From NCBI RefSeq assembly GCF_012844305.1, contig NZ_JABANE010000049.1:1-64000 (forward strand): DNA of 64,000 nucleotides, read 5' to 3'. Each line of letters starts with the position of its first letter. The first letter of the stretch is position 1. Shown here piece by piece: positions 18,539 to 27,162 of this stretch. The notes below the pieces were generated by a model. It ran no database searches, had not been told where the DNA came from, and saw only the letters and a program-made list of their open reading frames with translations. This DNA is from Flammeovirga aprica JL-4 (lineage in GTDB: Bacteria > Bacteroidota > Bacteroidia > Cytophagales > Flammeovirgaceae). The position numbers and the translations under genes were made by a program.

Positions 18539-19552
18539 ATGAGCTTAACTATTATCGTCGGATTTTTGGTTTTAGGGATTGCAGGATTTTTTACATTAAT
18601 GTATTTTGTACCTGTAAACCTTTGGATCACAGCCATTTTCTCTGGAGTTAGAATTAGCTTAATCAGCTTGGTGACTATGAGAATTAGAAAAGTGCCTCCA
18701 AAGGTGATTGTAAATTCCCTAATTACTGCAACTAAAGCTGGTTTAGAATTAAGTACTGCAGATTTAGAAACACACTATTTAGCAGGTGGACACGTTCCTT
18801 CAGTGATCAAAGCATTAATTTCAGCCGACAAAGCCAATATCCCTTTATCATTCAAACAAGCTGCCGCTGTAGATTTAGCGGGTAGAGATGTATTTGAAGC
18901 GGTTCAGATTTCAGTGAACCCACAAGTGATCAATACACCAAATGTATCAGCCGTAGCACAAGACGGTATTCAATTGGTGGCTAAAGCCAGAGTTACTGTT
19001 CGTGCCAATATTTCTCAGTTGGTAGGTGGTGCAGGTGAAGAAACTATCTTAGCCAGAGTTGGTGAGGGTATTGTAACTTCAATCGGTTCATCATTATCAC
19101 ACAAAGAGGTATTAGAAAACCCTGACAAAATTTCAAGATTAGTATTGGAAAAAGGTCTGGATTCAGGTACTGCATTTGAAATTCTTTCCATTGATATTGC
19201 TGATGTTGACGTTGGAGATAACATCGGTGCGAAACTACAAATTGACCAAGCGGATGCTGACTTAAAAGTAGCAGAAGCGAAGGCGGAAGAAAGAAGAGCA
19301 ATGGCCGTTGCGATTGAGCAAGAAATGAAAGCGAAAACACAACAGTCAAGAGCGAAGGTGATTGAAGCAGAAGCAGAGGTGCCATTGGCAATTGCTGAAG
19401 CATTTAGAAGTGGTAACCTTGGTATCATGGATTACTACAAGCTGAAAAATCTTCAAGCTGATACGACAATGAGAGACTCTATTGCTGAAGCAAGTAGAGA
19501 CGATCAGATGCCTGAGAAAAAATCAGATGATGATGAGGAGGATGAATATTAA
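18539..19552 (+). CDS. floA: Flotillin-like protein FloA
   Basis: A 337-residue protein of the YqfA/FloA family. It has an N-terminal membrane hairpin or segment (about residues 5-30), then the conserved VPPKVIVNSLITATKAGLEL, LETHYLAGGHVPSVIKALI and the SPFH-like domain with VNPQVINTPNVSAVAQDG, then a charged helical region rich in Ala and Glu (KVAEAKAEERRAMAVAIEQE) and an acidic tail (DDDEEDEY). It scaffolds membrane microdomains and lowers local lipid order. The partner nfeD gene often found beside it is absent here. Confidence 0.93.
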   Translation: MSLTIIVGFLVLGIAGFFTLMYFVPVNLWITAIFSGVRISLISLVTMRIRKVPPKVIVNSLITATKAGLELSTADLETHYLAGGHVPSVIKALISADKANIPLSFKQAAAVDLAGRDVFEAVQISVNPQVINTPNVSAVAQDGIQLVAKARVTVRANISQLVGGAGEETILARVGEGIVTSIGSSLSHKEVLENPDKISRLVLEKGLDSGTAFEILSIDIADVDVGDNIGAKLQIDQADADLKVAEAKAEERRAMAVAIEQEMKAKTQQSRAKVIEAEAEVPLAIAEAFRSGNLGIMDYYKLKNLQADTTMRDSIAEASRDDQMPEKKSDDDEEDEY

Positions 19553-19582
19553 TCTTTAATCCATCATTAATAAAATAATTAG

Positions 19583-19609
19583 GGCACAGAACTGAAATGG
19601 TTTTGTGCC
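19583..19609 (+). terminator. floA terminator
   Basis: GGCACAGAAC (19583-19592) pairs with GTTTTGTGCC (19600-19609), with one mismatch, followed by TTTTTTGT. Confidence 0.85.
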
Positions 19610-19620
19610 TTTTTTGTATG

Positions 19621-19682
19621 CTTAAGTACAAATTCAAAATTATCTCATACTAATTCTATTTATTTTTGACTTTGTACTTAAT
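19621..19682. repeat. AAGTACT inverted repeat, copy 2
   Basis: The left arm TTAAGTACAAATTCAAAAT (19622-19640) and a right arm ending in TTTGTACTTAA pair over 11 perfect bases and then with one mismatch to about 19. The 19-mer TAAGTACAAATTCAAAATT is identical to that in the copy at 29295. Confidence 0.75.
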
Positions 19683-19830
19683 TCCTCGAATTGTGGGGAG
19701 ATTTATCATCAAGAAAAAATATTTAACACAGTTCCAACCGAACTACCTTAAGTAAGAACTACTTTCAAAACAACGTTTCCTTCATTCTTAAATCTACATC
19801 CATCATCCAAAAAAATATTGCTGTAAAAGA

Positions 19831-19863
19831 AAACCCCACAGCACTATATGTACTGTGAGGTTT
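19831..19863 (-). terminator. Terminator of the alkaline phosphatase gene
   Basis: A 13-base stem with two mismatches at 19831-19863 (AAACCCCACAG on one side, CTGTGAGGTTT on the other). On the minus strand it is followed by the T-run complementary to the upstream A-rich sequence. It lies 30 bases beyond the pafA stop codon. Confidence 0.75.
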
Positions 19864-19892
19864 CCTGTAAAAACTTATCAAACAACCTATAT

Positions 19893-21560
19893 TTATTTCA
19901 ATGGAATAAGGATAGGGTTTGAATAACAACCTGAAGGGTAATTCATATTTAAGAACGAACAGATTGTTGGTGCAATTTCAGTGATTGTATGAGGTGCGTG
20001 TGTCTCACCTGCTTTGATATCCCATCCGTAAAATAAAATAGGGACGTGCGTATCATATTTGTAAGGAGAGAAGTGTGTTGTACCTGTCGGGCCATAATCC
20101 ACATAGTGTGATCTTAATACGCCAAATACATCTGGAGAAAATCTTGGGTTGAAGGCATTGTAGATTAAACCTTTGTACCCTTGAGAATATTCATTACGTT
20201 CCAAATCTTTACCTAGTAAAGCGTGAGCATACTGAGGCATTTCCATGAATGCTTCTGCAGTTGCTTTTTGTACTTCCTCTAAGTCAAGCCCTTTCTCTTT
20301 GATTAATTCTCTATTTAAGTAAAGCTGACCTGAGTAATTTGAAGCCACATACTTACCTTCTCCAAAACGAGCATTTAATGCTGCTTCAATGTGTTCTGTA
20401 TCTTCTTTACTTTTGATATTTTTAGCCTCGAAATTCATTCTGTCACGCATAAATGCCGCATTTTGAGCACCAGCGTGATCAGCAGTAAGGAAAATTACAT
20501 ATTGACCTTTACCCACTTTTTCATCTAAATGCTTAATCAGATTTGCAATTTCTTGATCTAATTTGATATACATATCTTCTACTTCAATAGACTGAGGACC
20601 ATAAGCATGACCAGCATAATCTGTAGAAGAATAACTTACTGCTAATAAATCAGTGAACTTATCCTGACCAATATTTTCATTGTCAATGATATTGATAGCC
20701 ATCTCCGTCACGATGGTATTACCATAAGGTGTGCCTTTGATAATGTCGAATTTCTTACCCGATTTTGCTCTTACTCTGTCCGCTACAACTGCTTTTTTGA
20801 TGCTGTATGGGAATGTAGGAGTACTTTTTCCAGGGAATAATGATTCATAAGGAGTGTCATCTTCTGTAGAAGCAGTATATTTTTCGATTGGTAATGAAAG
20901 CGTCCAATCTGATTTCATGTATTCATCAATAGGTCTCTTCTTTGCTTCATTCACAGCAGTAACCCATTCTGGCAATTGCTCTCTGTAAAAAGAAGAAGTG
21001 ATCCAGTTACCGTTCTTTTCATCCAACCAGTAAGCAGCATCAGCTTTATGACCAGCAGGAAGAACCGCAGATCTATCTTTAATAGAAACAGCTACAACTT
21101 TAGATCTAAAATTACTTGCCCATTTCAATTCATCAGAAAGGTTAGTAACCGCTAATCGATAAGGAGATTTCTGACCATTCTTACTATCTGAACCTACAGT
21201 TTGGTATCTTTTATCGTCAACACAATACACTGTTTTACCCATTTCTCTATCCCAGAAATGATTGTTGACAATAGAGTGATAAGCAGGAGAAGTACCTGCA
21301 TATACAGAAGCGTGTCCTGGGCCAGTAACAGTTGGAGCATAGTTGTATTGTCCATTTCTGACCGTATAACCATCATTGACTAATTTTTTGAAACCGTCTT
21401 CACCGAAATTATCCCAGTACCTTGAGATATAATCGTATTTCATCTGGTCTACAATAATTCCAATGACAGCTTTGGGTTTGTCCTCTGTAAATTGTGCGAA
21501 TGTACTCAACGCACTCCCAACAGAAAGGACAGTAGTGACAAGTAATTTTTTAATGTTCAT
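19893..21560 (-). CDS. pafA: PafA-type alkaline phosphatase
   Basis: A 555-residue secreted enzyme with a signal peptide ending STFAQ (about residue 23). The alkaline-phosphatase-superfamily metal site begins at VIGIIVDQMKYDY. The nucleophile Thr79 is in NYAPTVTGPGHAS, followed by Asn100 in VNNHFWD and by Lys161/Arg163 in SIKDRSAVLPAG. These match the Thr, Asn, Lys and Arg described for the phosphate-irrepressible monoesterase PafA within one residue. Further metal ligands are in YSSTDYAGHAYGP and LTADHAG. It hydrolyses phosphate monoesters in the periplasm. Direct repeats lie just upstream of its start. Confidence 0.92.
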   Translation of the reverse strand: MNIKKLLVTTVLSVGSALSTFAQFTEDKPKAVIGIIVDQMKYDYISRYWDNFGEDGFKKLVNDGYTVRNGQYNYAPTVTGPGHASVYAGTSPAYHSIVNNHFWDREMGKTVYCVDDKRYQTVGSDSKNGQKSPYRLAVTNLSDELKWASNFRSKVVAVSIKDRSAVLPAGHKADAAYWLDEKNGNWITSSFYREQLPEWVTAVNEAKKRPIDEYMKSDWTLSLPIEKYTASTEDDTPYESLFPGKSTPTFPYSIKKAVVADRVRAKSGKKFDIIKGTPYGNTIVTEMAINIIDNENIGQDKFTDLLAVSYSSTDYAGHAYGPQSIEVEDMYIKLDQEIANLIKHLDEKVGKGQYVIFLTADHAGAQNAAFMRDRMNFEAKNIKSKEDTEHIEAALNARFGEGKYVASNYSGQLYLNRELIKEKGLDLEEVQKATAEAFMEMPQYAHALLGKDLERNEYSQGYKGLIYNAFNPRFSPDVFGVLRSHYVDYGPTGTTHFSPYKYDTHVPILFYGWDIKAGETHAPHTITEIAPTICSFLNMNYPSGCYSNPILIPLK

Positions 21561-21596
21561 TTAATAGAATTCTTTAGAAATTATATTGGATTGTAG

Positions 21597-21629
21597 TCAA
21601 CATGTCAGGTAGTATCAACATGTCATGTT
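21597..21629. promoter_or_regulatory. Direct repeats upstream of pafA
   Basis: TCAACATGTCA occurs at 21597-21607 and again at 21615-21625, 18 bases apart. Each contains the palindrome ACATGT, and the second is extended to AACATGTCATGTT (21617-21629). They lie 37-69 bases upstream of the pafA start codon. The position suits an operator or activator site, possibly phosphate-linked. No regulator is identified. Confidence 0.45.
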
Positions 21630-21690
21630 AAATTCGTCTCAAAAAAGAGTACTATTTAAGGAATATAAAAATCTCAATTGTGAATTATCT

Positions 21691-22671
21691 TTAATTTATC
21701 CTTTGTTCAATTTCATTTATCAAATCCTTAACATTAATCTCTTTGATAGACTTAGAAATTTCTAATATTTTTTTAAGAAACTTCTGATGTGGTGTACTGT
21801 GAGAATTAAAAGGTTTATGATTCAAACCGCGGATCACTTTTTCCAGCTTTTGTCGAGTACTGTTGGTTTTTTCATCAATCAATGCATCATCAAAATAAGA
21901 CCAAATGTAATCTTGAGCAAGGGTGGAGGGGTGAACAAGGTCATTGGTATAGAAACGATAATCTCTTAATTCGTCTAACATTATTTCATAGGCAGGGAAA
22001 TAGAAACAGTTTTTGTATTGGGATGTAACCAAATGTGTGAAATACCTTAAGATGGATTTACTAAGACTATTATCCACTAACCCATTTCTGAAATGTCTTA
22101 TCGGGGAGACTGTAAAAATGACTTTGCAGTTTTCTGGAAGTAAAGAATGAAGTGATTGGAAACTTTCCATCATTTGATTTACTTCCAGTAATTCTTGAGT
22201 AAATTGTGTGGAAGGAATTTTATGACAATTGGCTACTAATTGCTGACTTTCATTATACCTAAACACAAAAGAGGTCCCCAAAGTGATGATCAAAAAATCA
22301 ACTTTCTTTAAAGTCTGAAAAGTGGATTGCTGAATACTTTGGATCTGATCCATAAGTTCTGCTTTGCTTGAAGCAGAAATATCTGAGTGAAAATTAAAAT
22401 GTTTAAAGATTTCTTCATTTTCAATAATCAGGCTTTCATCAACACGGTTACCTTCAAAAGCATGGGTCAAATTCTCAAAAATACTGATAGGGTTGTAAAG
22501 TACTCCGTAAGGATTTATAGTAATATTGAACCTGTTTTCGAGCAGTCGCTTCCCAATATTTTGGGCGAAGCAAGAGCCGATACTTAAAATAGTACTATCA
22601 AAATTGATCTTTTCCTCAAAAATTAGAGGATTAATAGGGGTTCTGAACGTCTCATTATGCAACATTTTCAC
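21691..22671 (-). CDS. GSCFA domain protein
   Basis: A 326-residue protein with the defining motif ILSIGSCFAQNIGKRL at about residues 30-45, then FLIITLGTSFVF, CKVIFTVSPIRHFRNGL and DLVHPSTLAQDYIW. The GSCFA family is a Bacteroidota/Alphaproteobacteria group resembling SGNH hydrolases: a Ser in the GSC block and an Asp/His-like DLVHPS block could form a catalytic set. The substrate is unknown. There is no signal peptide. The gene is 130 bases upstream of pafA on the same strand and divergent from the transketolase gene. Confidence 0.88.
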   Translation of the reverse strand: MKMLHNETFRTPINPLIFEEKINFDSTILSIGSCFAQNIGKRLLENRFNITINPYGVLYNPISIFENLTHAFEGNRVDESLIIENEEIFKHFNFHSDISASSKAELMDQIQSIQQSTFQTLKKVDFLIITLGTSFVFRYNESQQLVANCHKIPSTQFTQELLEVNQMMESFQSLHSLLPENCKVIFTVSPIRHFRNGLVDNSLSKSILRYFTHLVTSQYKNCFYFPAYEIMLDELRDYRFYTNDLVHPSTLAQDYIWSYFDDALIDEKTNSTRQKLEKVIRGLNHKPFNSHSTPHQKFLKKILEISKSIKEINVKDLINEIEQRIN

Positions 22672-22698
22672 AATATACGCTTTTGTATCCGAAATAAT

Positions 22699-22729
22699 TT
22701 TGTCTGATTAAAGACAAACCTTAGCTTTG
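22699..22729 (+). promoter_or_regulatory. Bacteroidota-type promoter of the transketolase gene
   Basis: TTTG at 22699-22702 and TAGCTTTG at 22722-22729 with a 19-base spacer match the -33/-7 consensus TTTG/TAnnTTTG recognised by the Bacteroidota primary sigma factor. It lies 47 bases upstream of the start codon. Confidence 0.75.
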
Positions 22730-22775
22730 TACTCGAATTTATTTGAAAGAATCATAAATCGCTTCAAACATTAAA

Positions 22776-23729
22776 ATGAAGAAGTATACATACACAGAGA
22801 AAAAAGATACGCGCTCAGGATTTGGTGCGGGCTTACATGAGCTAGGAAAAACGAATGAGGATGTAGTAGCATTATGTGCTGACTTAACAGGTTCTCTAAA
22901 AATGGATGCATTCAAAAATGATTTCCCTGAGAGATTCTTTCAAATGGGTATCGCTGAGGCAAACATGATCAACGTAGCAGCAGGTATGACAATTGGTGGT
23001 AAAATTCCTTTCACAGGTACTTTCGCCAACTTCTCAACAAGCCGTGTTTACGATCAGATCCGTCAATCAATTGCTTACTCTGGAAAGAACGTAAAAATTG
23101 CCGCTTCTCACTCAGGTCTTACTTTAGGAGAAGATGGAGCAACTCACCAAGTTTTAGAAGACATTGGTATGATGAAAATGTTGCCTAACATGACTGTGAT
23201 CAACACTTGTGATTACAATCAAACAAAAGCGGCAACAATCGCAGCAGCTAAACATGATGGTCCGGTTTACTTACGTTTCGGTCGTCCGTCTATCCCTGTT
23301 TTCATGCCGGAAGGTGAATTTGAAATCGGTAAAGCTGTTATGCTAAATGAAGGTACTGACGTTACAATCGTAGCAACAGGTCACTTAGTATGGGAAGCGA
23401 TTCAAGCAGGTGAAAAATTAGCGGAAGAAGGTATTTCTGCTGAAATCATCAATATCCACACAATTAAGCCATTGGATGAAGAGGCAATCTTGAAGTCAGT
23501 AGGTAAAACAGGTTGTGTAGTAACTGCTGAAGAGCACCAAATTGCTGGTGGTTTAGGAGAAAGCGTTTCAGCTTGTCTTACTAGAAACCTATTAGCTCCA
23601 CAAGAGTTTGTAGCAGTAAATGATACATTTGGTGAATCAGGTACTCCTGCACAGTTAATGGAAAAATATGGATTGACTGCTAATGATGTAGTTGCTGCCG
23701 CTAAGAAAGCAATTGCTAGAAAAGGTTAA
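22776..23729 (+). CDS. Transketolase, C-terminal subunit
   Basis: A 317-residue protein that contains only the pyrimidine-binding and C-terminal domains of transketolase: RSGFGAGLHELG, FQMGIAEANMINVAAGM with the catalytic Glu, GGKIPFTGTFANF, SHSGLTLGEDGATHQ and GPVYLRFGRPS. The thiamine-diphosphate pyrophosphate domain with the GDG...N motif is missing, so it must pair with a separate N-terminal subunit. In split systems that subunit is usually encoded just upstream, but here the upstream gene is a divergent GSCFA gene. It transfers two-carbon units in the pentose phosphate pathway. Confidence 0.9.
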   Translation: MKKYTYTEKKDTRSGFGAGLHELGKTNEDVVALCADLTGSLKMDAFKNDFPERFFQMGIAEANMINVAAGMTIGGKIPFTGTFANFSTSRVYDQIRQSIAYSGKNVKIAASHSGLTLGEDGATHQVLEDIGMMKMLPNMTVINTCDYNQTKAATIAAAKHDGPVYLRFGRPSIPVFMPEGEFEIGKAVMLNEGTDVTIVATGHLVWEAIQAGEKLAEEGISAEIINIHTIKPLDEEAILKSVGKTGCVVTAEEHQIAGGLGESVSACLTRNLLAPQEFVAVNDTFGESGTPAQLMEKYGLTANDVVAAAKKAIARKG

Positions 23730-23783
23730 TCTTTTAAAAGAATAAAGGCAGATAGTTGGAGTTTCGCTCTATTCTATCTCTTC

Positions 23784-23815
23784 AAAGCCCAATATTAGTA
23801 CTAATATTGGGCTTT
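23784..23815 (+). terminator. Transketolase terminator, a perfect palindrome
   Basis: A 32-base perfect palindrome starting AAAGCCCAATATTAGT, with no unpaired loop, followed by TGTTT. It lies 55 bases after the stop. The centre TTAGTACTAA resembles the outer tips of the AAGTACT repeats nearby. Confidence 0.8.
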
Positions 23816-23850
23816 TGTTTTGGAGTACTGTTATTTTATTTATTTTTAAG

Positions 23851-23884
23851 TACTCAATCAAAATCATTAGAATTTGATTGAGTA
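23851..23884. repeat. AAGTACT inverted repeat, copy 3
   Basis: TACTCAATCAAA (23851-23862) and TTTGATTGAGTA (23873-23884) are perfect complements around a 10-base loop. The left arm is preceded by TTTAAG, giving the shared AAGTACT start. Confidence 0.7.
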
Positions 23885-23909
23885 AATGATAAAGGTTGAA
23901 CTACTTTTG
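23878..23909 (+). promoter_or_regulatory. Candidate promoter of the TPR/SpoIIE gene
   Basis: TTG at 23878-23880 and TACTTTTG at 23902-23909 with a 21-base spacer match the Bacteroidota promoter pattern. The TTG element lies inside the right arm of the inverted repeat at 23851-23884. The start codon is 84 bases downstream. Confidence 0.5.
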
Positions 23910-23993
23910 TAGCACCTTGTCACTTTTATATATTTTAATTTTTTGATACTATCACTCTACATTCGAAAGTGTTGTGTCTTTAGGCTATACTAA

Positions 23994-26009
23994 ATGAAAA
24001 CTTTCTTTACTGTATTTTTATTTTTTACTTCAATATTATCGTTTTCATATCCCCAGACAGTGGACAAGATTCCTAAATTCGACAGTTTGCTAACTGTATT
24101 TGAAAGTAAGGAAACTTCGGACTCTGTGAGAATTGGGACTGCATTACAGTTGGCGTGGTTGTATCGTAATGTCTCGCCCGACAATGCTTATTTGTATGCG
24201 AAAATAGCAGAAGATCTTAGCAAACAGAATCAATTTGAAAAATTTGAAATCAGAGCAATCAGTTATGGAGGTATTGCTTTGAGAAATAGAGGCGAATATC
24301 AAAACGCGATGAACCTCTTTATGCAGGCACTTGAAAAATCCACTACAATTCAGTCGCTGGAAGATGAAGGGTACGCTCATATTAATATCGCGAGTGTCAA
24401 TATCTATCAGAATAATTATAACGAAGCAATCATACACCTTGAATTAGCGGAAGTAATCAGTAAGCAGCTTAAGGATAAAAGAATGCTTGGGTATGTGCTG
24501 ACTAATTATGGTAGGGTTTATTTCTCTACTGAGTTATTCAAAAAAGCAGTTGATAGTTTTAATGAGGCATTAGATTTAAGAAAAAGAGAAAATGACCTTT
24601 ATGGTCAAATTGTGACTTACTCAGATATGGGTACTGTTTATGCCGAAACAGGACAGTACGAAGAAGCATTAAGGTATTTACAGCTTTCATTGGAACTCAA
24701 TGAGAAAAATAATGAGGACGCTGATACAATGGTAGGGACTTTGATTGACATGGCCCGCATTTACAGAAATCAGGGCAATTATAATAAAGCAAAAGAACTG
24801 GCAGAAAAAGCGGCGAATATCTCTGTGAGAATAAGAGCGAAGCATATGGCTTTGAATGCTTTTTTAGAATTGAAAACTGTTGAAAGAGCCAAGGGTAGAT
24901 ATAAAAAAGCTTTGGAATACGATGATCTGATTGAAGCGTATAAAGATTCCATTTTTAATGAAGAGATACGTCTGAAATTGGCTGAGATCAATGTAAGATA
25001 TTTGGTCGCACAAAGGGAGAAGGAAAACGAAATTTTAAAGAAAGACCAGAAAATCAATGAGATTATTATCGAGAGGCATACCATCATATTGTTTGGCTCT
25101 TTTGTATTGATTTTTGTGCTGTGTCTTTTTGTGTATTACTTATATAGAGAAAATAAGAACAAAAGAGTCATTAATCATACTTTGCATATTCAGAAATCTG
25201 AGTTGGAACTGCAATCTAAAGAGATCCACCGTATCAATGATTTACTTCAGGCAAAATCACAGGATATTATGGACAGTATTAATTATGCGAAGGGTATTCA
25301 GAAAGCTATTTTACCAAGCTGGGCTCATGTAAAAACATTCTTGCCGAACTCGTTTGTGTATTTCGAACCAAGGGATATTGTGTCTGGCGATTTCTATTGG
25401 TTTAAAAATATAGATAACTCAAAAGGAATTCTGATTGCAGCAGACTGTACTGGTCATGGCGTACCTGGAGGTTTTATGAGTATGGTAGGTGAGACTGCAT
25501 TGGAATATATTGTAGATTCACAAAAAATATACTATCCCTCTCAGATCCTTGAAGAATTGCATGCACGCTTGTCTAGTATTTTAAGACAGAAAAAATCGGG
25601 GAATATGGATGGTATGGATGTGTCTGTTTGTTTGATAGACAACACAAACAATACTGTTCAGTACGCAGGTGCAGGGATGTCTATGACGATTGTAGATAAT
25701 AATAAGCATCAAATTATAAAAGGAGCCTCAAGAGGTGTTGGCGGAGTATCTACATTCTCTACGTGCGAGACACATACGTTTGATTATACTCCTCAAAAAA
25801 TGTTCTTTATTTACTCTGATGGATATGCTGATCAATTTGGAGGTCCAAAGGGTAAAAAACTGAAAAGCCCGAACTTCAGAAAAATATTAGAAGCTTGTTC
25901 AAGACTTCCAATAAAAGATCAGAAACAGTTTATGAAGACACAGTTCGAAAGCTGGAAACAGGATGAAGAACAAGTGGATGATGTGATGATCATTGGCTTT
26001 ACAAAATAG
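23994..26009 (+). CDS. TPR-containing SpoIIE-family protein phosphatase
   Basis: A 671-residue membrane signalling protein. A signal peptide (to about residue 22) is followed by a periplasmic array of tetratricopeptide repeats (about residues 40-310, for example AMNLFMQALEKS, AVDSFNEALDLRKRE, EALRYLQLSLELNEKN). One membrane helix follows at about 362-385 (LFGSFVLIFVLCLFVYYLY), then a coiled coil, then a PP2C/SpoIIE phosphatase domain from about 435 with the metal-binding motifs VSGDFYWF, AADCTGHGVPGGFMS, YSDGYADQFGG and DDVMIIG. It would dephosphorylate a serine/threonine on an anti-sigma antagonist or STAS protein in response to a periplasmic signal. Confidence 0.92.
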   Translation: MKTFFTVFLFFTSILSFSYPQTVDKIPKFDSLLTVFESKETSDSVRIGTALQLAWLYRNVSPDNAYLYAKIAEDLSKQNQFEKFEIRAISYGGIALRNRGEYQNAMNLFMQALEKSTTIQSLEDEGYAHINIASVNIYQNNYNEAIIHLELAEVISKQLKDKRMLGYVLTNYGRVYFSTELFKKAVDSFNEALDLRKRENDLYGQIVTYSDMGTVYAETGQYEEALRYLQLSLELNEKNNEDADTMVGTLIDMARIYRNQGNYNKAKELAEKAANISVRIRAKHMALNAFLELKTVERAKGRYKKALEYDDLIEAYKDSIFNEEIRLKLAEINVRYLVAQREKENEILKKDQKINEIIIERHTIILFGSFVLIFVLCLFVYYLYRENKNKRVINHTLHIQKSELELQSKEIHRINDLLQAKSQDIMDSINYAKGIQKAILPSWAHVKTFLPNSFVYFEPRDIVSGDFYWFKNIDNSKGILIAADCTGHGVPGGFMSMVGETALEYIVDSQKIYYPSQILEELHARLSSILRQKKSGNMDGMDVSVCLIDNTNNTVQYAGAGMSMTIVDNNKHQIIKGASRGVGGVSTFSTCETHTFDYTPQKMFFIYSDGYADQFGGPKGKKLKSPNFRKILEACSRLPIKDQKQFMKTQFESWKQDEEQVDDVMIIGFTK

Positions 26010-26153
26010 ATGAAGTCTATTGATTTGTAAACGATAGGCAATGTATGTCAATAATGATTAATACTGTAAAATGTTAAGAACAAAGGGTAGCGGATTACGT
26101 TTTTTTATTATGTAATATCACTTTACGAAAAGATAAATTAGACTCCTGCTACC

Positions 26154-26483
26154 ATGAACATTCTTATCAAAAAAACAGTCCTATCAAAATTAAAAGATAC
26201 ATGTAGAATCTCTTTTGAATTTTTCATGCTGAAAGATGAAAAAGCATGGCTTCAACCATTATATAAAACAGAGAATTATGTTTGTTTAGATCAGGAGTCT
26301 GAAAGGCATTTAGAAAAAAGTGCTCAGTTATTCTCCAACTTTCTGAGTAAAGTATCTGATCAGGTAAGGTCAATGACTGAAGAAGAATTTTATGTACTCT
26401 TCGAAAGTATGTCTTCAATTTCTTCTGAAAAAGAGTTTATGGAAACATTGCAGGATGTTAGAACAAGCAATCGCGTAGCATAA
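26154..26483 (+). CDS. Small protein of unknown function
   Basis: A 109-residue acidic, mainly helical protein with no signal peptide, membrane segment or recognised domain (MTEEEFYVLFESMSSISSEK in the middle). It has an isolated position: 144 bases after the phosphatase gene, with its stop codon overlapping the left arm of the inverted repeat at 26482. Even codon usage and lack of a better frame support it as a gene, but evidence is modest. It may act with the preceding signalling protein; that is speculation from proximity. Confidence 0.55.
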   Translation: MNILIKKTVLSKLKDTCRISFEFFMLKDEKAWLQPLYKTENYVCLDQESERHLEKSAQLFSNFLSKVSDQVRSMTEEEFYVLFESMSSISSEKEFMETLQDVRTSNRVA

Positions 26484-26528
26484 GTACTAGGACAGGATAA
26501 AATATCCATTTTCTTTTTCCTAGTACTT
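26482..26528. repeat. AAGTACT inverted repeat, copy 4
   Basis: AAGTACTAGG (26482-26491) pairs perfectly with CCTAGTACTT (26519-26528). Between them lies a second small hairpin, GGATA-AAA-TATCC (26495-26507). The 14-mer AAGTACTAGGACAG is identical to that of copy 1. The left arm begins within the stop codon of the small gene before it. Confidence 0.8.
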
Positions 26529-26556
26529 GATAAATGCTTTCAAATCAAGATATAGA

Positions 26557-26585
26557 AAGGCGACCTCATAAAAAAAGGTCGCCTT
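26557..26585. terminator. Bidirectional hairpin terminator
   Basis: AAGGCGACCT (26557-26566) pairs perfectly with AGGTCGCCTT (26576-26585), followed by GATTTTTAT. It lies between the convergent small genes. Confidence 0.8.
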
Positions 26586-26634
26586 GATTTTTATCAGGCA
26601 ACCTTTAGGTTTAGAAAACATGCAATTTGAAAAT

Positions 26635-27027
26635 TTATTGATATAGTTTAGAGGGGTTAATATCTATCTTTTGTTCTAGAAAACGATAGCGTACATTCAT
26701 CAATGTACTTTTCATTTTTCTAAGAAAATCTGTCCAAGCGCTATCTACTTCTGTAAGATATTCCTGAGGATTATCTTGAGCGGTATGTTGGAAAGAGTAA
26801 CCGGCTTCAATTAAGAGCTGGTCTGCACTGAATTTTTTATTAAAATTCTTCTGAATAAAATTATCTTTATCCTTGAATAGCTGACTTAAAGCTAGAAGTG
26901 CAAATTTGTTTGTTGGAAAACTCATGTAGTTTACCAATTCACTTAATGTAAACGGCATTTTTGTTGTTTCAGGAACTACCGTAACTTTACCAAGTTGGAT
27001 TTCCTTCTTTAGAATTAAATGCTTCAT
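26635..27027 (-). CDS. Small protein of unknown function
   Basis: A 130-residue protein with no signal peptide or membrane helix and no recognised domain. It is basic at the N-terminus (MKHLILKKEIQLGKV) and helical in the middle (NKFALLALSQLFKDKDNFIQ). It is convergent with the 109-residue gene across a terminator and divergent from the MOSC gene. The divergent region contains repeated ACGT-centred AT-rich motifs. Coding status is likely; the function is unknown. Confidence 0.6.
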   Translation of the reverse strand: MKHLILKKEIQLGKVTVVPETTKMPFTLSELVNYMSFPTNKFALLALSQLFKDKDNFIQKNFNKKFSADQLLIEAGYSFQHTAQDNPQEYLTEVDSAWTDFLRKMKSTLMNVRYRFLEQKIDINPSKLYQ

Positions 27028-27162
27028 GGTCTTAGGTTTAAAAGTGAAATACGTTTTAGTATTAAACGTTGTTTATTGTATATAGGATTCATAAAATACG
27101 TATTATTTTACGTTTTTTAATGAAAAACACCCTTATTTTAGCCAAAAATTGAATTACGTCAT

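Larger units (their letters stand above)
19553..19892. other. 340-base convergent intergenic region
   Basis: It holds a terminator for floA (19583-19609), an AAGTAC inverted repeat (19621-19682) and a terminator for the alkaline phosphatase gene on the other strand (19831-19863). In 19683-19830 I see only AT-rich sequence without an open frame or clear signal. Confidence 0.6.

Noticed and set aside
19015..19428. Long antisense open frames inside floA
   Set aside because: They mirror the Ala/Glu-rich floA codons and encode Ser/Leu-rich low-complexity sequence, typical of antisense shadows.
23784..23815. The 32-base perfect palindrome as another member of the AAGTACT repeat family
   Set aside because: Its outer ends are AAAGCCC/GGGCTTT and it is followed by a T-rich stretch, so it is an ordinary terminator; only its centre resembles the family.
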